Positions 33,311 to 40,622 of a stretch of 64,000 bases of DNA are shown here, piece by piece. The DNA is from Lentzea jiangxiensis (lineage in GTDB: Bacteria > Actinomycetota > Actinomycetes > Mycobacteriales > Pseudonocardiaceae). The number at the start of each line of letters is the position of its first letter. Position 1 is the first letter of the stretch. The position numbers and the translations under genes are program-made. The notes beneath the pieces are model-generated. The model had not been told where the DNA came from, searched no databases, and saw nothing but the letters and a program-made list of their open reading frames with translations. The stretch lies in the NCBI RefSeq assembly GCF_900104175.1, contig NZ_FNIX01000001.1, positions 1 through 64,000 on the forward strand, written 5' to 3'.

Positions 33311-33914
33311 GCGCGGGCAGGAACAGCTGCGCGAGCGGGCCGATGCCGAGCGCGTAGAGGACCGTGCCGATGCCGACCGTGCCGCCGAGCAGCCAGCCGG
33401 TGCCGAGCACGAGCACCTCGAGCGCGGTCCGCGTGAGGCGCAGGGAGAGGCCGGTGCGGCGGCAGAACCCGGTGACCAGGCCGTCGCGCGGGCCCGGTCC
33501 GAGCCGGGAGCCGACGTACGCGGCGAACGCCACGGCGTTGAGGACGATGCCCAGGGTCAGGAACACGATCCTGGGCAGGAGTCCCTCCGGTGCCGGCAGG
33601 ATCGCGAGCGTCACGTCGACGCTGATCGCGATGAGCGCGACGTTCGCGATCGTGCCGACGCCGGGCTTCTGCCGGAGAGGGATCCACGCCAGGAGCACCA
33701 GCACACCGGTGATGGCGGTGATCAGGCCGAAGCTCAGACCGGTGAGTTTCGTGAGGCCCTCGTGCAGCACGTCCCACGGGTTCAGGCCGAGCGTCGCGCG
33801 GATCTGCAACGCCATGCTCGCGCCGTAGAGCCACAGCCCTGCGAAGAGCTGAGGGAGACGGCGGGCGGGTGAGATCCGGACGGAGACCTGGTGGAGTGCG
33901 GTCGTGGAGGCCAT
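33261..33914 (-). CDS. YczE/YitT-family membrane protein
   Basis: 217 aa with about five membrane spans. The family signature GLNPWDVLHEGLTKLTGLSFG lies in the first third, and a GLVTGFCRRTGLSLRLTR loop is also conserved. Related proteins are often encoded beside a MocR regulator (the YczR-YczE pair), as here. Substrate is unknown. The C-terminal 50 bp overlap the Clp-N gene in antisense. Confidence 0.85.
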   Translation of the reverse strand: MASTTALHQVSVRISPARRLPQLFAGLWLYGASMALQIRATLGLNPWDVLHEGLTKLTGLSFGLITAITGVLVLLAWIPLRQKPGVGTIANVALIAISVDVTLAILPAPEGLLPRIVFLTLGIVLNAVAFAAYVGSRLGPGPRDGLVTGFCRRTGLSLRLTRTALEVLVLGTGWLLGGTVGIGTVLYALGIGPLAQLFLPALTWRERSRPACGSPRT

Positions 33915-33933
33915 GTGGCCATGTTGCGCCTAG

Positions 33934-33972
33934 ATTGGCCTGGTAATCCATAGCCAATTCGTCATAATTGGC
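33934..33972. promoter_or_regulatory. MocR operator: ATTGGC half-sites
   Basis: ATTGGC (33934-33939), inverted GCCAAT (33953-33958) and direct ATTGGC (33967-33972) occupy the 61-bp divergent region between yczE-like and mocR-like genes. MocR proteins bind one inverted and one direct half-site in their divergent promoter, so this fits. Confidence 0.65.
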
Positions 33973-33975
33973 TTC

Positions 33976-35418
33976 ATGCTCCCACCAGGTGGACGTATAT
34001 CCGGTGCCCGCCTCGCACGGCTGCTCGGTGAGTGGCGTCGCGGCGGGCCGAGGCAGTGCGTCGTGGACCTCGTCGCGGCGCTGAAACTGCTGGTCGCGGA
34101 CGGACGGCTGCCGGTCGGGACGCGGTTGCCGTCCGAGCGCGAGCTGACCGAGGCGCTGCCCGTGAGCCGCACCACCATTTCCGCCGCCCTGGACCAGTTG
34201 CGGGCCGAAGGGGTCGTGGAGTCCCGGCGCGGGGCGGGGTCGTGGATCAACGGACCCGTCGGGTCCGGCGGTGGCGGCATCACCGGTGTCGCCGACGACG
34301 GGATGATCGACCTGTCCCGCGCCGCGCCTCCCGCGCTGCCGTCGGTGCGGCTGGCCATGGAGCTCGCGATGGGCCAGATGCCGGAGCACCTCGCGTCCCA
34401 CGGCTACGACGAACGAGGGCTGCCGGTCCTGCGGCAGCGGATCGCCGACCGGTACACCGCCAGGGGCCTGCCGACCTCGCCCGACCAGGTCGTGGTGACC
34501 TCGGGCGCGCAGCACGCGTGGGCGCTGGTGCTGCGGCTCTTCGCCGGACCGGGTGACCGGGTGCTGGTGGAGCAGCCGAGCTACCCCAACGCGCTGGAGG
34601 CGGTGCGGGCGTCGTTCGGCGTCCCGGTGCCCGTGCCGATGCTGGCGGACGGCTGGGACGTCGACGGGTTCGAGGCGGCGTTGCGGCAGGCGGGCCCCCG
34701 GCTGGCCTACCTGATCCCGGACTTCCAGAACCCCACCGGACTGCGCATGTCGTCCGAGACGCGGGAGCAGCTCTCGGCCGTGCTGCGCAGGACGCGCACC
34801 CCCTCGGTCGTCGACGAGACCCTGGTCGAGCTCGCGCTGGACGACTCCCCGGCGCCGCCGCCGCTGGCCGCGTTCGGCGGCGACTCCGTGGTGACGCTGG
34901 GGTCCGCGAGCAAGTCGCACTGGGGTGGGCTGAGGATCGGCTGGATCAGGGCGTCCGCGGAGCTGGTGCACCGCCTGCTGTCGACGCGGGCCGCGATCGA
35001 CCTGGGAACGCCGGTGTTCGAGCAGCTGGTGCTGGCCGCGTTGCTCGAGTCACCGGAAACGGTTCTGCGGCAACGGCGCGAGGAGGCGCGGGCGCAGCGG
35101 GACGTGGCGGTCGCTGCGTTGCGCGAGCATTGTCCACAGTGGAGCTTCGACGTGCCGGCCGGTGGGCTCGGCATCTGGTGCACGCTCGACGGGCCGCTCA
35201 GCACCCGTGTCGCGGTGGTCGCGCAGAACCACGGCCTGCGGCTCGTCCCCGGTCCCCGGTTCGCGGTGCACGGGGGGTGCGAGCAAATGCTCCGAGTGCC
35301 GTACACGCAGCCACCCGAAGTGCTGCGCGAGGCGATAGGTCGTTTGGGTGTAGTGGCTGCTTCCGTTGCCGGTGCGGGGTTTGCGGCGGGCGCCGACCTG
35401 TCGCTGCCCGTCGCGTGA
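33976..35418 (+). CDS. MocR/PdxR-type regulator (GntR HTH fused to aminotransferase-like domain)
   Basis: 480 aa. The N-terminal GntR winged helix (GTRLPSERELTEALPVSRTTISAALDQLRAEG, ~45-80) is linked to a fold-type I aminotransferase domain. That domain has the PLP lysine in LGSASKSHWGGLRIGW and YLIPDFQNPTG, DETLVEL. These regulators bind PLP or PLP-amino acid adducts. The divergent YczE gene is its probable target. The ATG lies only 3 bp from the last ATTGGC site, so its mRNA may be leaderless. Confidence 0.9.
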   Translation: MLPPGGRISGARLARLLGEWRRGGPRQCVVDLVAALKLLVADGRLPVGTRLPSERELTEALPVSRTTISAALDQLRAEGVVESRRGAGSWINGPVGSGGGGITGVADDGMIDLSRAAPPALPSVRLAMELAMGQMPEHLASHGYDERGLPVLRQRIADRYTARGLPTSPDQVVVTSGAQHAWALVLRLFAGPGDRVLVEQPSYPNALEAVRASFGVPVPVPMLADGWDVDGFEAALRQAGPRLAYLIPDFQNPTGLRMSSETREQLSAVLRRTRTPSVVDETLVELALDDSPAPPPLAAFGGDSVVTLGSASKSHWGGLRIGWIRASAELVHRLLSTRAAIDLGTPVFEQLVLAALLESPETVLRQRREEARAQRDVAVAALREHCPQWSFDVPAGGLGIWCTLDGPLSTRVAVVAQNHGLRLVPGPRFAVHGGCEQMLRVPYTQPPEVLREAIGRLGVVAASVAGAGFAAGADLSLPVA

Positions 35419-35422
35419 GACA

Positions 35423-35463
35423 CGTCGGCCCGGTCTCCCGCAGCGGTGGAGACCGGGCCGACG
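35423..35463 (+). terminator. Terminator of the mocR-like gene
   Basis: Perfect 16-bp stem (35423-35438 with 35448-35463) and a 9-nt loop, starting 5 nt after the stop codon. Confidence 0.85.
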
Positions 35464-35480
35464 AACTTGCCAACGAGAGG

Positions 35481-35605
35481 CCTGCGGCGGGGAACGTCCC
35501 AGGGATTGACGTCCCCCGGCCGCAGGTTTCCCGTGTGGTCCGAGACTGCGGGGGCAGCGCGGCACTCGGACCAGACCCGACCTGCCAGGGCGCGGTTGGC
35601 AGGTC
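35481..35605. ncRNA. Candidate structured RNA with three consecutive hairpins
   Basis: Hairpin 1: CCTGCGGC (35481-35488) with GCCGCAGG (35519-35526), inner GGGG/CCCC pairs. Hairpin 2: TGGTCCGAG (35536-35544) with CTCGGACCA (35565-35573). Hairpin 3: GACCTGCCA (35579-35587) with TGGCAGGTC (35597-35605). All three stems are perfect and closely packed in a 251-bp gap between the mocR terminator and the convergent Pro-rich gene, with no plausible ORF. Strand and identity are unknown; it matches no RNA family I can recall with certainty. Confidence 0.4.
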
Positions 35606-35714
35606 AGGAAGACTGGGGTTCCTTGCGTACAACGGGAATCAGCAGGAGGAGTTACTGGCGCGACGGAACTGAACGGTCACAAATCGCGCAGAGGGCAGAC
35701 TTGTCCTGTCGGAC

Positions 35715-36584
35715 TCAGTCGGGTGACGTGCTGGGGAGGCCGGGAACACTGCCCGGAGAGGTGCCGTCGCGGCGCTCCTCGACCGACCACGTGATGGGCG
35801 GGAAGAGCGAGTCGTGCGACGTCAGAACGGCCAGCACGCCGCGCGTGCCGCCGGAGTTGTCGGTGTGGCCGGACGACGCGGAGGCCGTGGCGACCACGGG
35901 TGCGGGCTGCGGCGTGGGCAGCGGCACGTCGGGTCCGGGGGTGGACCAGCTGAGGTCACTGGCCGGCGCGGGCTCCGCCCTCACGGGAGCGGGCGCCGGG
36001 AGATCGGGCAGCAGCGGCACGACCGTCTTCGTCACGACGGCGGGGACCGGAGGCGCCGGAGGGGCAGGTGGTGGTGGCAGCGCGGCGGCGAGCCTCGCGG
36101 CCTTCCTGGCGGCGCGGAGCTGGGCGTTGGCCTGGACCACCTCCGGCGGCGCCTCGTTGGAGATCGAACCCGACCGCACGGTGCCGTGCGAGCCGCCGCT
36201 GAAGTCGAGCACGGGGCCCGGGTCTTCCTCCCAGGGCTCGTCCTCGTCGGGCTTGGTGGCGACCGGCGGCACGAACCCGGCCGGCTGGTGCTTCTCGGCG
36301 ACCGATGCGGCGAACGCCTTCACCCACGCGGCGGGATCTTCGGACAGCGCCGGGATCCCGGCCGGCGCAAAGGCCTCGGCCGGTGCGGAGGCTTCGAACG
36401 GGTGGAGCGACTCGACCTGTGGCGGGTACTCCGCCTGCGCGAGGGTCTCGACGATGATCTCGACGGCCGGCGGCTGCTCCGGCTCGGCGGACGCGGACGT
36501 CCCGCCCAGCAGCCAGGCGGCGGCGGACAGCCCGCCGAGCGCAGCGGCCCGCAGCAGCAGTGCACCAACTCCACCACTCGCCAC
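35715..36584 (-). CDS. Secreted Pro/Ala-rich protein
   Basis: 289 aa from GTG 36584. A signal peptide ends SASAEPEQ. The mature part is low-complexity, rich in Pro, Ala, Glu and Val, with a PPPPAPPAPPVPAVV stretch and no cysteine or enzyme motif. It ends with a more ordered LAVLTSHDSLFPPITWSVEER segment. Probably an exported, wall-associated, disordered protein. Function unknown. Confidence 0.65.
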   Translation of the reverse strand: MASGGVGALLLRAAALGGLSAAAWLLGGTSASAEPEQPPAVEIIVETLAQAEYPPQVESLHPFEASAPAEAFAPAGIPALSEDPAAWVKAFAASVAEKHQPAGFVPPVATKPDEDEPWEEDPGPVLDFSGGSHGTVRSGSISNEAPPEVVQANAQLRAARKAARLAAALPPPPAPPAPPVPAVVTKTVVPLLPDLPAPAPVRAEPAPASDLSWSTPGPDVPLPTPQPAPVVATASASSGHTDNSGGTRGVLAVLTSHDSLFPPITWSVEERRDGTSPGSVPGLPSTSPD

Positions 36585-36824
36585 AGGATCACCACCCGTC
36601 CACCGTGCAAGTCACCGCCAACGCCACAGCGCCGTCAGAGGTCGACGTACGGCTATGTCTAGCACCGGAGAGTCGCTTTGCGAACAAACTCGGCGGTATA
36701 CACCCGGAAGGGCGGTCCTGTGCGGCTGTCCGTGTCGCCCTGATCAGGTACGCACACCGTCAGTGTCGTCATCGGATCGAGTGACTTCGCGCCTGGTCCC
36801 GTGTGGACCGCTCCGCGGCGCGGG

Positions 36825-37676
36825 ATGGTGTCCGATGTGGACGCGCCCAATCAGGTGAACAGCCTCTCTGAGCTGGTCGATCACGCGTCGCGCGCGCTCG
36901 GCCACGTACTGGTGCACGACCCGGCGGGTCCGAACGAGTGCTTGCTCCGTTCGGGGGAGCTGGTCGTCCTGCCGACGGAGGCGCACACCGTGCGCAAGAG
37001 TTTGCGGGGCATCTATTCGCACGAGGAACTCGTCGCGGGTGCCGTCCGCATGTACCTGAAAGGGTCCGAACGGGACCGTGTCGCCGACATCGCCGTGGAG
37101 GTCGGCGCGAGCCCGAACCACGTCCACCTCTCGTGCCCCATCATGATCGGCACCTCCCGCCCGGTCGTCAGCGAGTGCCTGCCGGACCTGCTCGGTGAGG
37201 GCCCGGTCGCGTTGCTCGACACCTCTCTCAACGCCCCGCACGGCTCGTTGGTCGCCGGCGTGCTGCGGCACCACGGCGCCGCGGTGCACCCGTTCCCGGT
37301 GCTGACACCCACCGGCTTCGGCGACGACCTGACCCTCGCGGCCGCCCTGCGCGCCACCTGGGACCTGCCGGTCGTGCTGGTCGCGTCGGGCACCTACTCG
37401 TTCGACGACACGTGCCCGCCGGTGCTGGCCTCGTGCGGTGGCAACGTCGTCGCGGCGGCGGGCAACGGCGGCTCCGCGCGTCCGTGGTGGCCCGCCGCGC
37501 TGCCCGCGGTGACGGCGGTGGGCACCCCCGACGAGTTCTCCGGTCGCGGGCCGTGGGTGGACGTGGTCGTCCCGGGCGTCGACGTGCCCGCGACCGTGGG
37601 TTCGTCCCAGCTCCTCTGCACCGGCACGTCGTTCGCGGCCGCGCTGCACGCCGCCACCCTGGTCCCGGTGCCGTAG
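36825..37676 (+). CDS. Compact subtilase-like (S8) peptidase paired with a CHAT protein
   Basis: 283 aa from ATG 36825 (GTG 36801 also possible). No signal peptide. A ~120-residue N-terminal domain precedes a minimal S8 core: D132 in ALLDTSL, H139 in APHGSLVAG, oxyanion Asn214 in AAGNGG, and Ser269 in GTSFAAA. Asp and His are only 7 residues apart (about 32 in subtilisin), and the protein ends 14 residues after the Ser. All four functional residues are nevertheless kept. The last 283 bp overlap the convergent CHAT gene. Cytoplasmic location and pairing with a caspase-like protein suggest a proteolytic signalling cassette. Confidence 0.7.
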   Translation: MVSDVDAPNQVNSLSELVDHASRALGHVLVHDPAGPNECLLRSGELVVLPTEAHTVRKSLRGIYSHEELVAGAVRMYLKGSERDRVADIAVEVGASPNHVHLSCPIMIGTSRPVVSECLPDLLGEGPVALLDTSLNAPHGSLVAGVLRHHGAAVHPFPVLTPTGFGDDLTLAAALRATWDLPVVLVASGTYSFDDTCPPVLASCGGNVVAAAGNGGSARPWWPAALPAVTAVGTPDEFSGRGPWVDVVVPGVDVPATVGSSQLLCTGTSFAAALHAATLVPVP

Positions 37677-39643
37677 CAGCTGAACCCGAGGTGCGCGACG
37701 GCCCTGGCGGCGTCGGCCGGGTGGCCGATCCGGCGGTGCACCTCGGCCATGGCGGCACCGACCTGCGCGTCCGGCACCGGCAGGACGCTGGCGATCACCG
37801 CTCGGGTGCCGGCGTCGAGGAACGCGCGGGCCAGCCCCGACTCGCAGGCGGACAGGACGACGATCTCCGGCGGGTTCTCCAGCCGGGCGATGTCGTAGCC
37901 GTACAGCGGCCCGTCGGCGAGGTCGAGGTGGGAGAACAGCGGGTTGCGCGGGTGGACGTGGCCGTGGGCCGCGATGTGGGCGATGCCCGCGCCCTCCAGC
38001 CCGGCCAGCGCCGCCTCCACGGTGGACGCCGTGACCCTGCCGCCGTGCTCCCGCTGGAGTGCTTTCGCCTCGTCCCGCAGCTTCGGCCCGCTCACCCACA
38101 CCCGGTGGCCGCCGAGGGGCGCCTCCGTCCGCCAGTGCCCCAGCGATGGCAGGACGTGGACCGTCCGGCCGAACGCCGCCCACGGCATGTTGTCGAGCAC
38201 GCCGTCCGGGACCACGATGACCTCGTCGGCCTCCGGCAGCAGGTCGGTGGTGGTGGTGCGGCCCGCTCTCAGCGCCAGCCTGGCCGTGCTGACCTGCTCG
38301 GCGGCGTCCCGGATCTCGCGCATGCGGGCGCGGCCGTTGGCCAGGGTGACCGCTGTCATCCGTCCCTCGTGGACGATGAAGCTGACCAGCGGCAAGTCCG
38401 GAGCCACTGCGGCTGACCGTTTTTCGCGTTGGGCGCCGGCAAGGGTGAGCCTGCGGACATCTCGTTCCAAGGCTTCCAGCGGCAGGCCGAACGCTCTCGC
38501 CCGCCTCAGTTCCGTGAGCGCTTTCGCGAGTCCGGGTTCGTTGGGAGGCAAAGGGGTTGCGGCGCGGTGCTGCTCCGACCAGTGCAGGACCTCCCGTGCC
38601 GTGCGGGCGAGGCCGAGGGCGTGCCCGGTCAGTGCGCGACGGGGCCAGTCGCCGTGGTGCTCGTCGAGCAGCTTCAGCCCCGCCCGGCACGCCGCCAGCG
38701 CACCTCTCCGGTCCGATCTGCGGGCCTGGGCGAGCCACCCGAGCGCCCGCGTCTGCACCGGCCCGCGGAACCTGTGCGCCGCGACGGCGTCGAGCTTCCC
38801 GGCGGCCAGCATGAACTCCGGGTCCGAGCCGCCGAGTGCTCGAGCGGGTTCCGGATCCCCGTCGCGCAACGCGCACCGCGCGCTCAGCACCGCCAGCTCG
38901 GGCACGTGCCGCTTGCACCGCCGCAGCAGTTCGAGCGCGGGCGTCAGCACCCGGCGGGCCTCGGCGGTGAGCCCGGCCGCGAGGAGCGCCTCGGCCCGGT
39001 CGACGAGCGCCTCCGGCCTGCTCGCCGAGTCGAGTCCGGCTTTCGCGGCCTCCTCGTACCGGCGGAGCGCGAGCGGCAGGTCACCCGCGAGCATCGCGAC
39101 GAACCCCCTGTTGTGCAGGCACATCGCCGCCCTCCCCGGCTCACCGATGGCGAGCAGCACCGTCTGCGCGGCGGCGAAGTCGGCCTCGGCCCTGGCGAGC
39201 TGCGTGGCGTTGCACCGGGCGATCCCGCGCCCGATCAACGCGTTGGCCAGCCAGCGTTCGTCGCCGTACCGGCGCAGCTCCCTCACGACCGCCGTGAGCT
39301 CGGCGACCGCCAGCCGCGGCTCGGCCGTCTGGCAGAGGTGCAGCCCGCGCAGGCACCGCGCCCTGGCCAGCTCGCCACCGCGGAGGTGGGGCGTCGCGAG
39401 GTCGAGGTGCCGCAGGCTCTGCTTGCGGCGGCCGCGGTCGAGGTCGATCCACGCCAGCGTGAGGTGGAACCGCGCCTCCCCGGTCAACCGCACCCCGCGC
39501 CGCGCGAACCGGGCGGCGACGTCGAGGTGACCGAGCTCGACGTGGGCGACGCTGAGGTCGTGCAGGGCATCGGCGCGCTGGGCCTTCGTGCCGCGCACCT
39601 CGGTCGCCGCGATGGTGGCCCGCGGGTCGGCGCTGGCGCTCAC
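37394..39643 (-). CDS. TPR repeat plus CHAT-domain caspase-like protease
   Basis: 749 aa from GTG 39643 (GTGA overlap with the upstream stop). Residues ~10-400 are TPR-type helical repeats (LGHLDVAARFARRGVRL, LAGDLPLALRRYEEA). A CHAT domain (~430-660) carries the His in AAHGHVHP (H561) and Cys in LSACESGLA (C601), the clan CD dyad. CHAT domains normally end near the FSCYGTG at ~655-661; here the frame runs on 88 residues, Pro/Thr/Gly-rich, antisense to the S8 gene. The tail may be spurious if the true stop was lost. Operon: sigma factor, small protein, CHAT. Confidence 0.88.
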   Translation of the reverse strand: MSASADPRATIAATEVRGTKAQRADALHDLSVAHVELGHLDVAARFARRGVRLTGEARFHLTLAWIDLDRGRRKQSLRHLDLATPHLRGGELARARCLRGLHLCQTAEPRLAVAELTAVVRELRRYGDERWLANALIGRGIARCNATQLARAEADFAAAQTVLLAIGEPGRAAMCLHNRGFVAMLAGDLPLALRRYEEAAKAGLDSASRPEALVDRAEALLAAGLTAEARRVLTPALELLRRCKRHVPELAVLSARCALRDGDPEPARALGGSDPEFMLAAGKLDAVAAHRFRGPVQTRALGWLAQARRSDRRGALAACRAGLKLLDEHHGDWPRRALTGHALGLARTAREVLHWSEQHRAATPLPPNEPGLAKALTELRRARAFGLPLEALERDVRRLTLAGAQREKRSAAVAPDLPLVSFIVHEGRMTAVTLANGRARMREIRDAAEQVSTARLALRAGRTTTTDLLPEADEVIVVPDGVLDNMPWAAFGRTVHVLPSLGHWRTEAPLGGHRVWVSGPKLRDEAKALQREHGGRVTASTVEAALAGLEGAGIAHIAAHGHVHPRNPLFSHLDLADGPLYGYDIARLENPPEIVVLSACESGLARAFLDAGTRAVIASVLPVPDAQVGAAMAEVHRRIGHPADAARAVAHLGFSCYGTGTRVAACSAAANDVPVQRSWDEPTVAGTSTPGTTTSTHGPRPENSSGVPTAVTAGSAAGHHGRAEPPLPAAATTLPPHEASTGGHVSSNE

Positions 39644-39999
39644 GCGACGAACCAGCCCGTCGTCAGCCCCAGCTCCGGCACGGTCACGCACACCGGCCCG
39701 GACCTGATGCCGGTGCGGAACCAGCCCTCGGCATCCGGCCTGAGCACCAGGACGGCTGCCGGCGAGTGGACCTCGACCGTGACGCCCCTGTCGTCCAGCA
39801 CCCCGGTCAGGTGACCGGGGTCGACCTGCAGGTGCAGGCGGCCGCCACCGGCGTGGAAGACGAGCTGGCGGGAGGGGCCGCGGACCGGTTCGTCCACAGC
39901 CCGCATCGGGCGGAGGCCGGTCGGGCGCGGGGCCGGGACGGGTGGGGGCGTGTCGGAGCCGAACAGGTCGGCGAGCTCGTCGAGCAGCGGGTCCCTCAT
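39640..39999 (-). CDS. Small middle protein of the sigma/CHAT operon
   Basis: 119 aa, overlapping the sigma-factor stop (ATGA) and the CHAT start (GTGA). The N-terminal ~40 residues are Pro-rich; the rest is beta-rich (RQLVFHAGGGRLHLQVDPGHLTGVL, VTVEVHSPAAVLVLRPDAEGWF) and looks like a small beta-sandwich. No cysteine or enzyme motif. Being locked between the two other genes, it is probably a specificity or partner subunit of the CHAT protein. Confidence 0.75.
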   Translation of the reverse strand: MRDPLLDELADLFGSDTPPPVPAPRPTGLRPMRAVDEPVRGPSRQLVFHAGGGRLHLQVDPGHLTGVLDDRGVTVEVHSPAAVLVLRPDAEGWFRTGIRSGPVCVTVPELGLTTGWFVA

Positions 40000-40526
40000 C
40001 GCAGGCCCTCCACCTTCCGCCGCAGCTCAGCGAGGCACCGGGAGCGCGTGGACCCAACGCTCCCCACCTTTATCCCCAGGGCGGCGGCAACCTGTGCATA
40101 ACTCAGTTCGGGGCTGTGGGCGGCGATCCTCAGCAGCCGCTGGCACCGCTCGTTCAACGTCATCAGCGCGGACCACAGCCGCCGCTGCCGGTCGTTGGTG
40201 ATGGCGACCTCGTCCGGTGCGGGCAGCGTCGACTCCGGTTCCCACAGGTCGTACGCCACCTCGCGGCCGCGGGTGCGCAGCACCGTGATGGAGTGGCGGG
40301 TGGCGGTACGGACCAGCCACGTGCCGAGGTGCTCGGGCCGCTGGATCCTGCTCAGGTGTTCTGCCAGGCAGAGCCACGTGCACTGATATACGTCGGCGGC
40401 GTCGGCATGGGCGAGGCGGAACGATCTGGGCACCGACCAGACGAGCCGGGAGTAGCGGTCGACCAAGGCGTCCCAGCCGCTGGTGCCCGCGTGCCAGGCG
40501 TGGAGAACCTCCGTGTTCGAGTCCAT
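39996..40526 (-). CDS. Sigma-70 family (ECF-type) sigma factor
   Basis: 176 aa from ATG 40526; a GTG at 40562 would add 12 residues. Region 2 is visible (GWDALVDRYSRLVWSVPRSFRLAHADAADVYQCTWL, with RHSITVLR), and region 4 has the HTH LSYAQVAAALGIKVGSVGSTRSRCLAELRRKV. There is no adjacent anti-sigma gene, so control may come through the CHAT or S8 proteases. It would transcribe its own operon. A pair of 16-bp palindromes lies upstream. Confidence 0.88.
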   Translation of the reverse strand: MDSNTEVLHAWHAGTSGWDALVDRYSRLVWSVPRSFRLAHADAADVYQCTWLCLAEHLSRIQRPEHLGTWLVRTATRHSITVLRTRGREVAYDLWEPESTLPAPDEVAITNDRQRRLWSALMTLNERCQRLLRIAAHSPELSYAQVAAALGIKVGSVGSTRSRCLAELRRKVEGLR

Positions 40527-40580
40527 GCCGTTTGGAGTCGAACTCCGGTTCCGCGGCTCCACGCCTCACCCGAAAGTGAT

Positions 40581-40622
40581 TTGTCCACAGTTGTGGACGA
40601 ACTCATCCACAGTTGTGGACAA
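40581..40622. promoter_or_regulatory. Tandem palindromes with DnaA-box-like cores upstream of the sigma/CHAT operon
   Basis: GTCCACAGTTGTGGAC (40583-40598) and ATCCACAGTTGTGGACAA (40605-40622) repeat with 22-bp spacing. The outer ends read TTGTCCACA (40581-40589) and, inverted, TTGTGGACAA (40613-40622), both equal to the actinobacterial DnaA box. They lie between the aminotransferase stop and the sigma-factor start, so they may be an operator, a DnaA-controlled promoter or a terminator pair. Confidence 0.6.

Noticed and set aside
36744..38918. 724-codon minus-strand frame around the CHAT gene
   Set aside because: Gly/Arg-rich, without motifs; the CHAT frame 37394-39643 carries the TPRs and catalytic residues.
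40581..40622. Chromosomal origin of replication
   Set aside because: Only two DnaA-like boxes with palindromic arms, no dnaA, dnaN or A/T-rich unwinding region.
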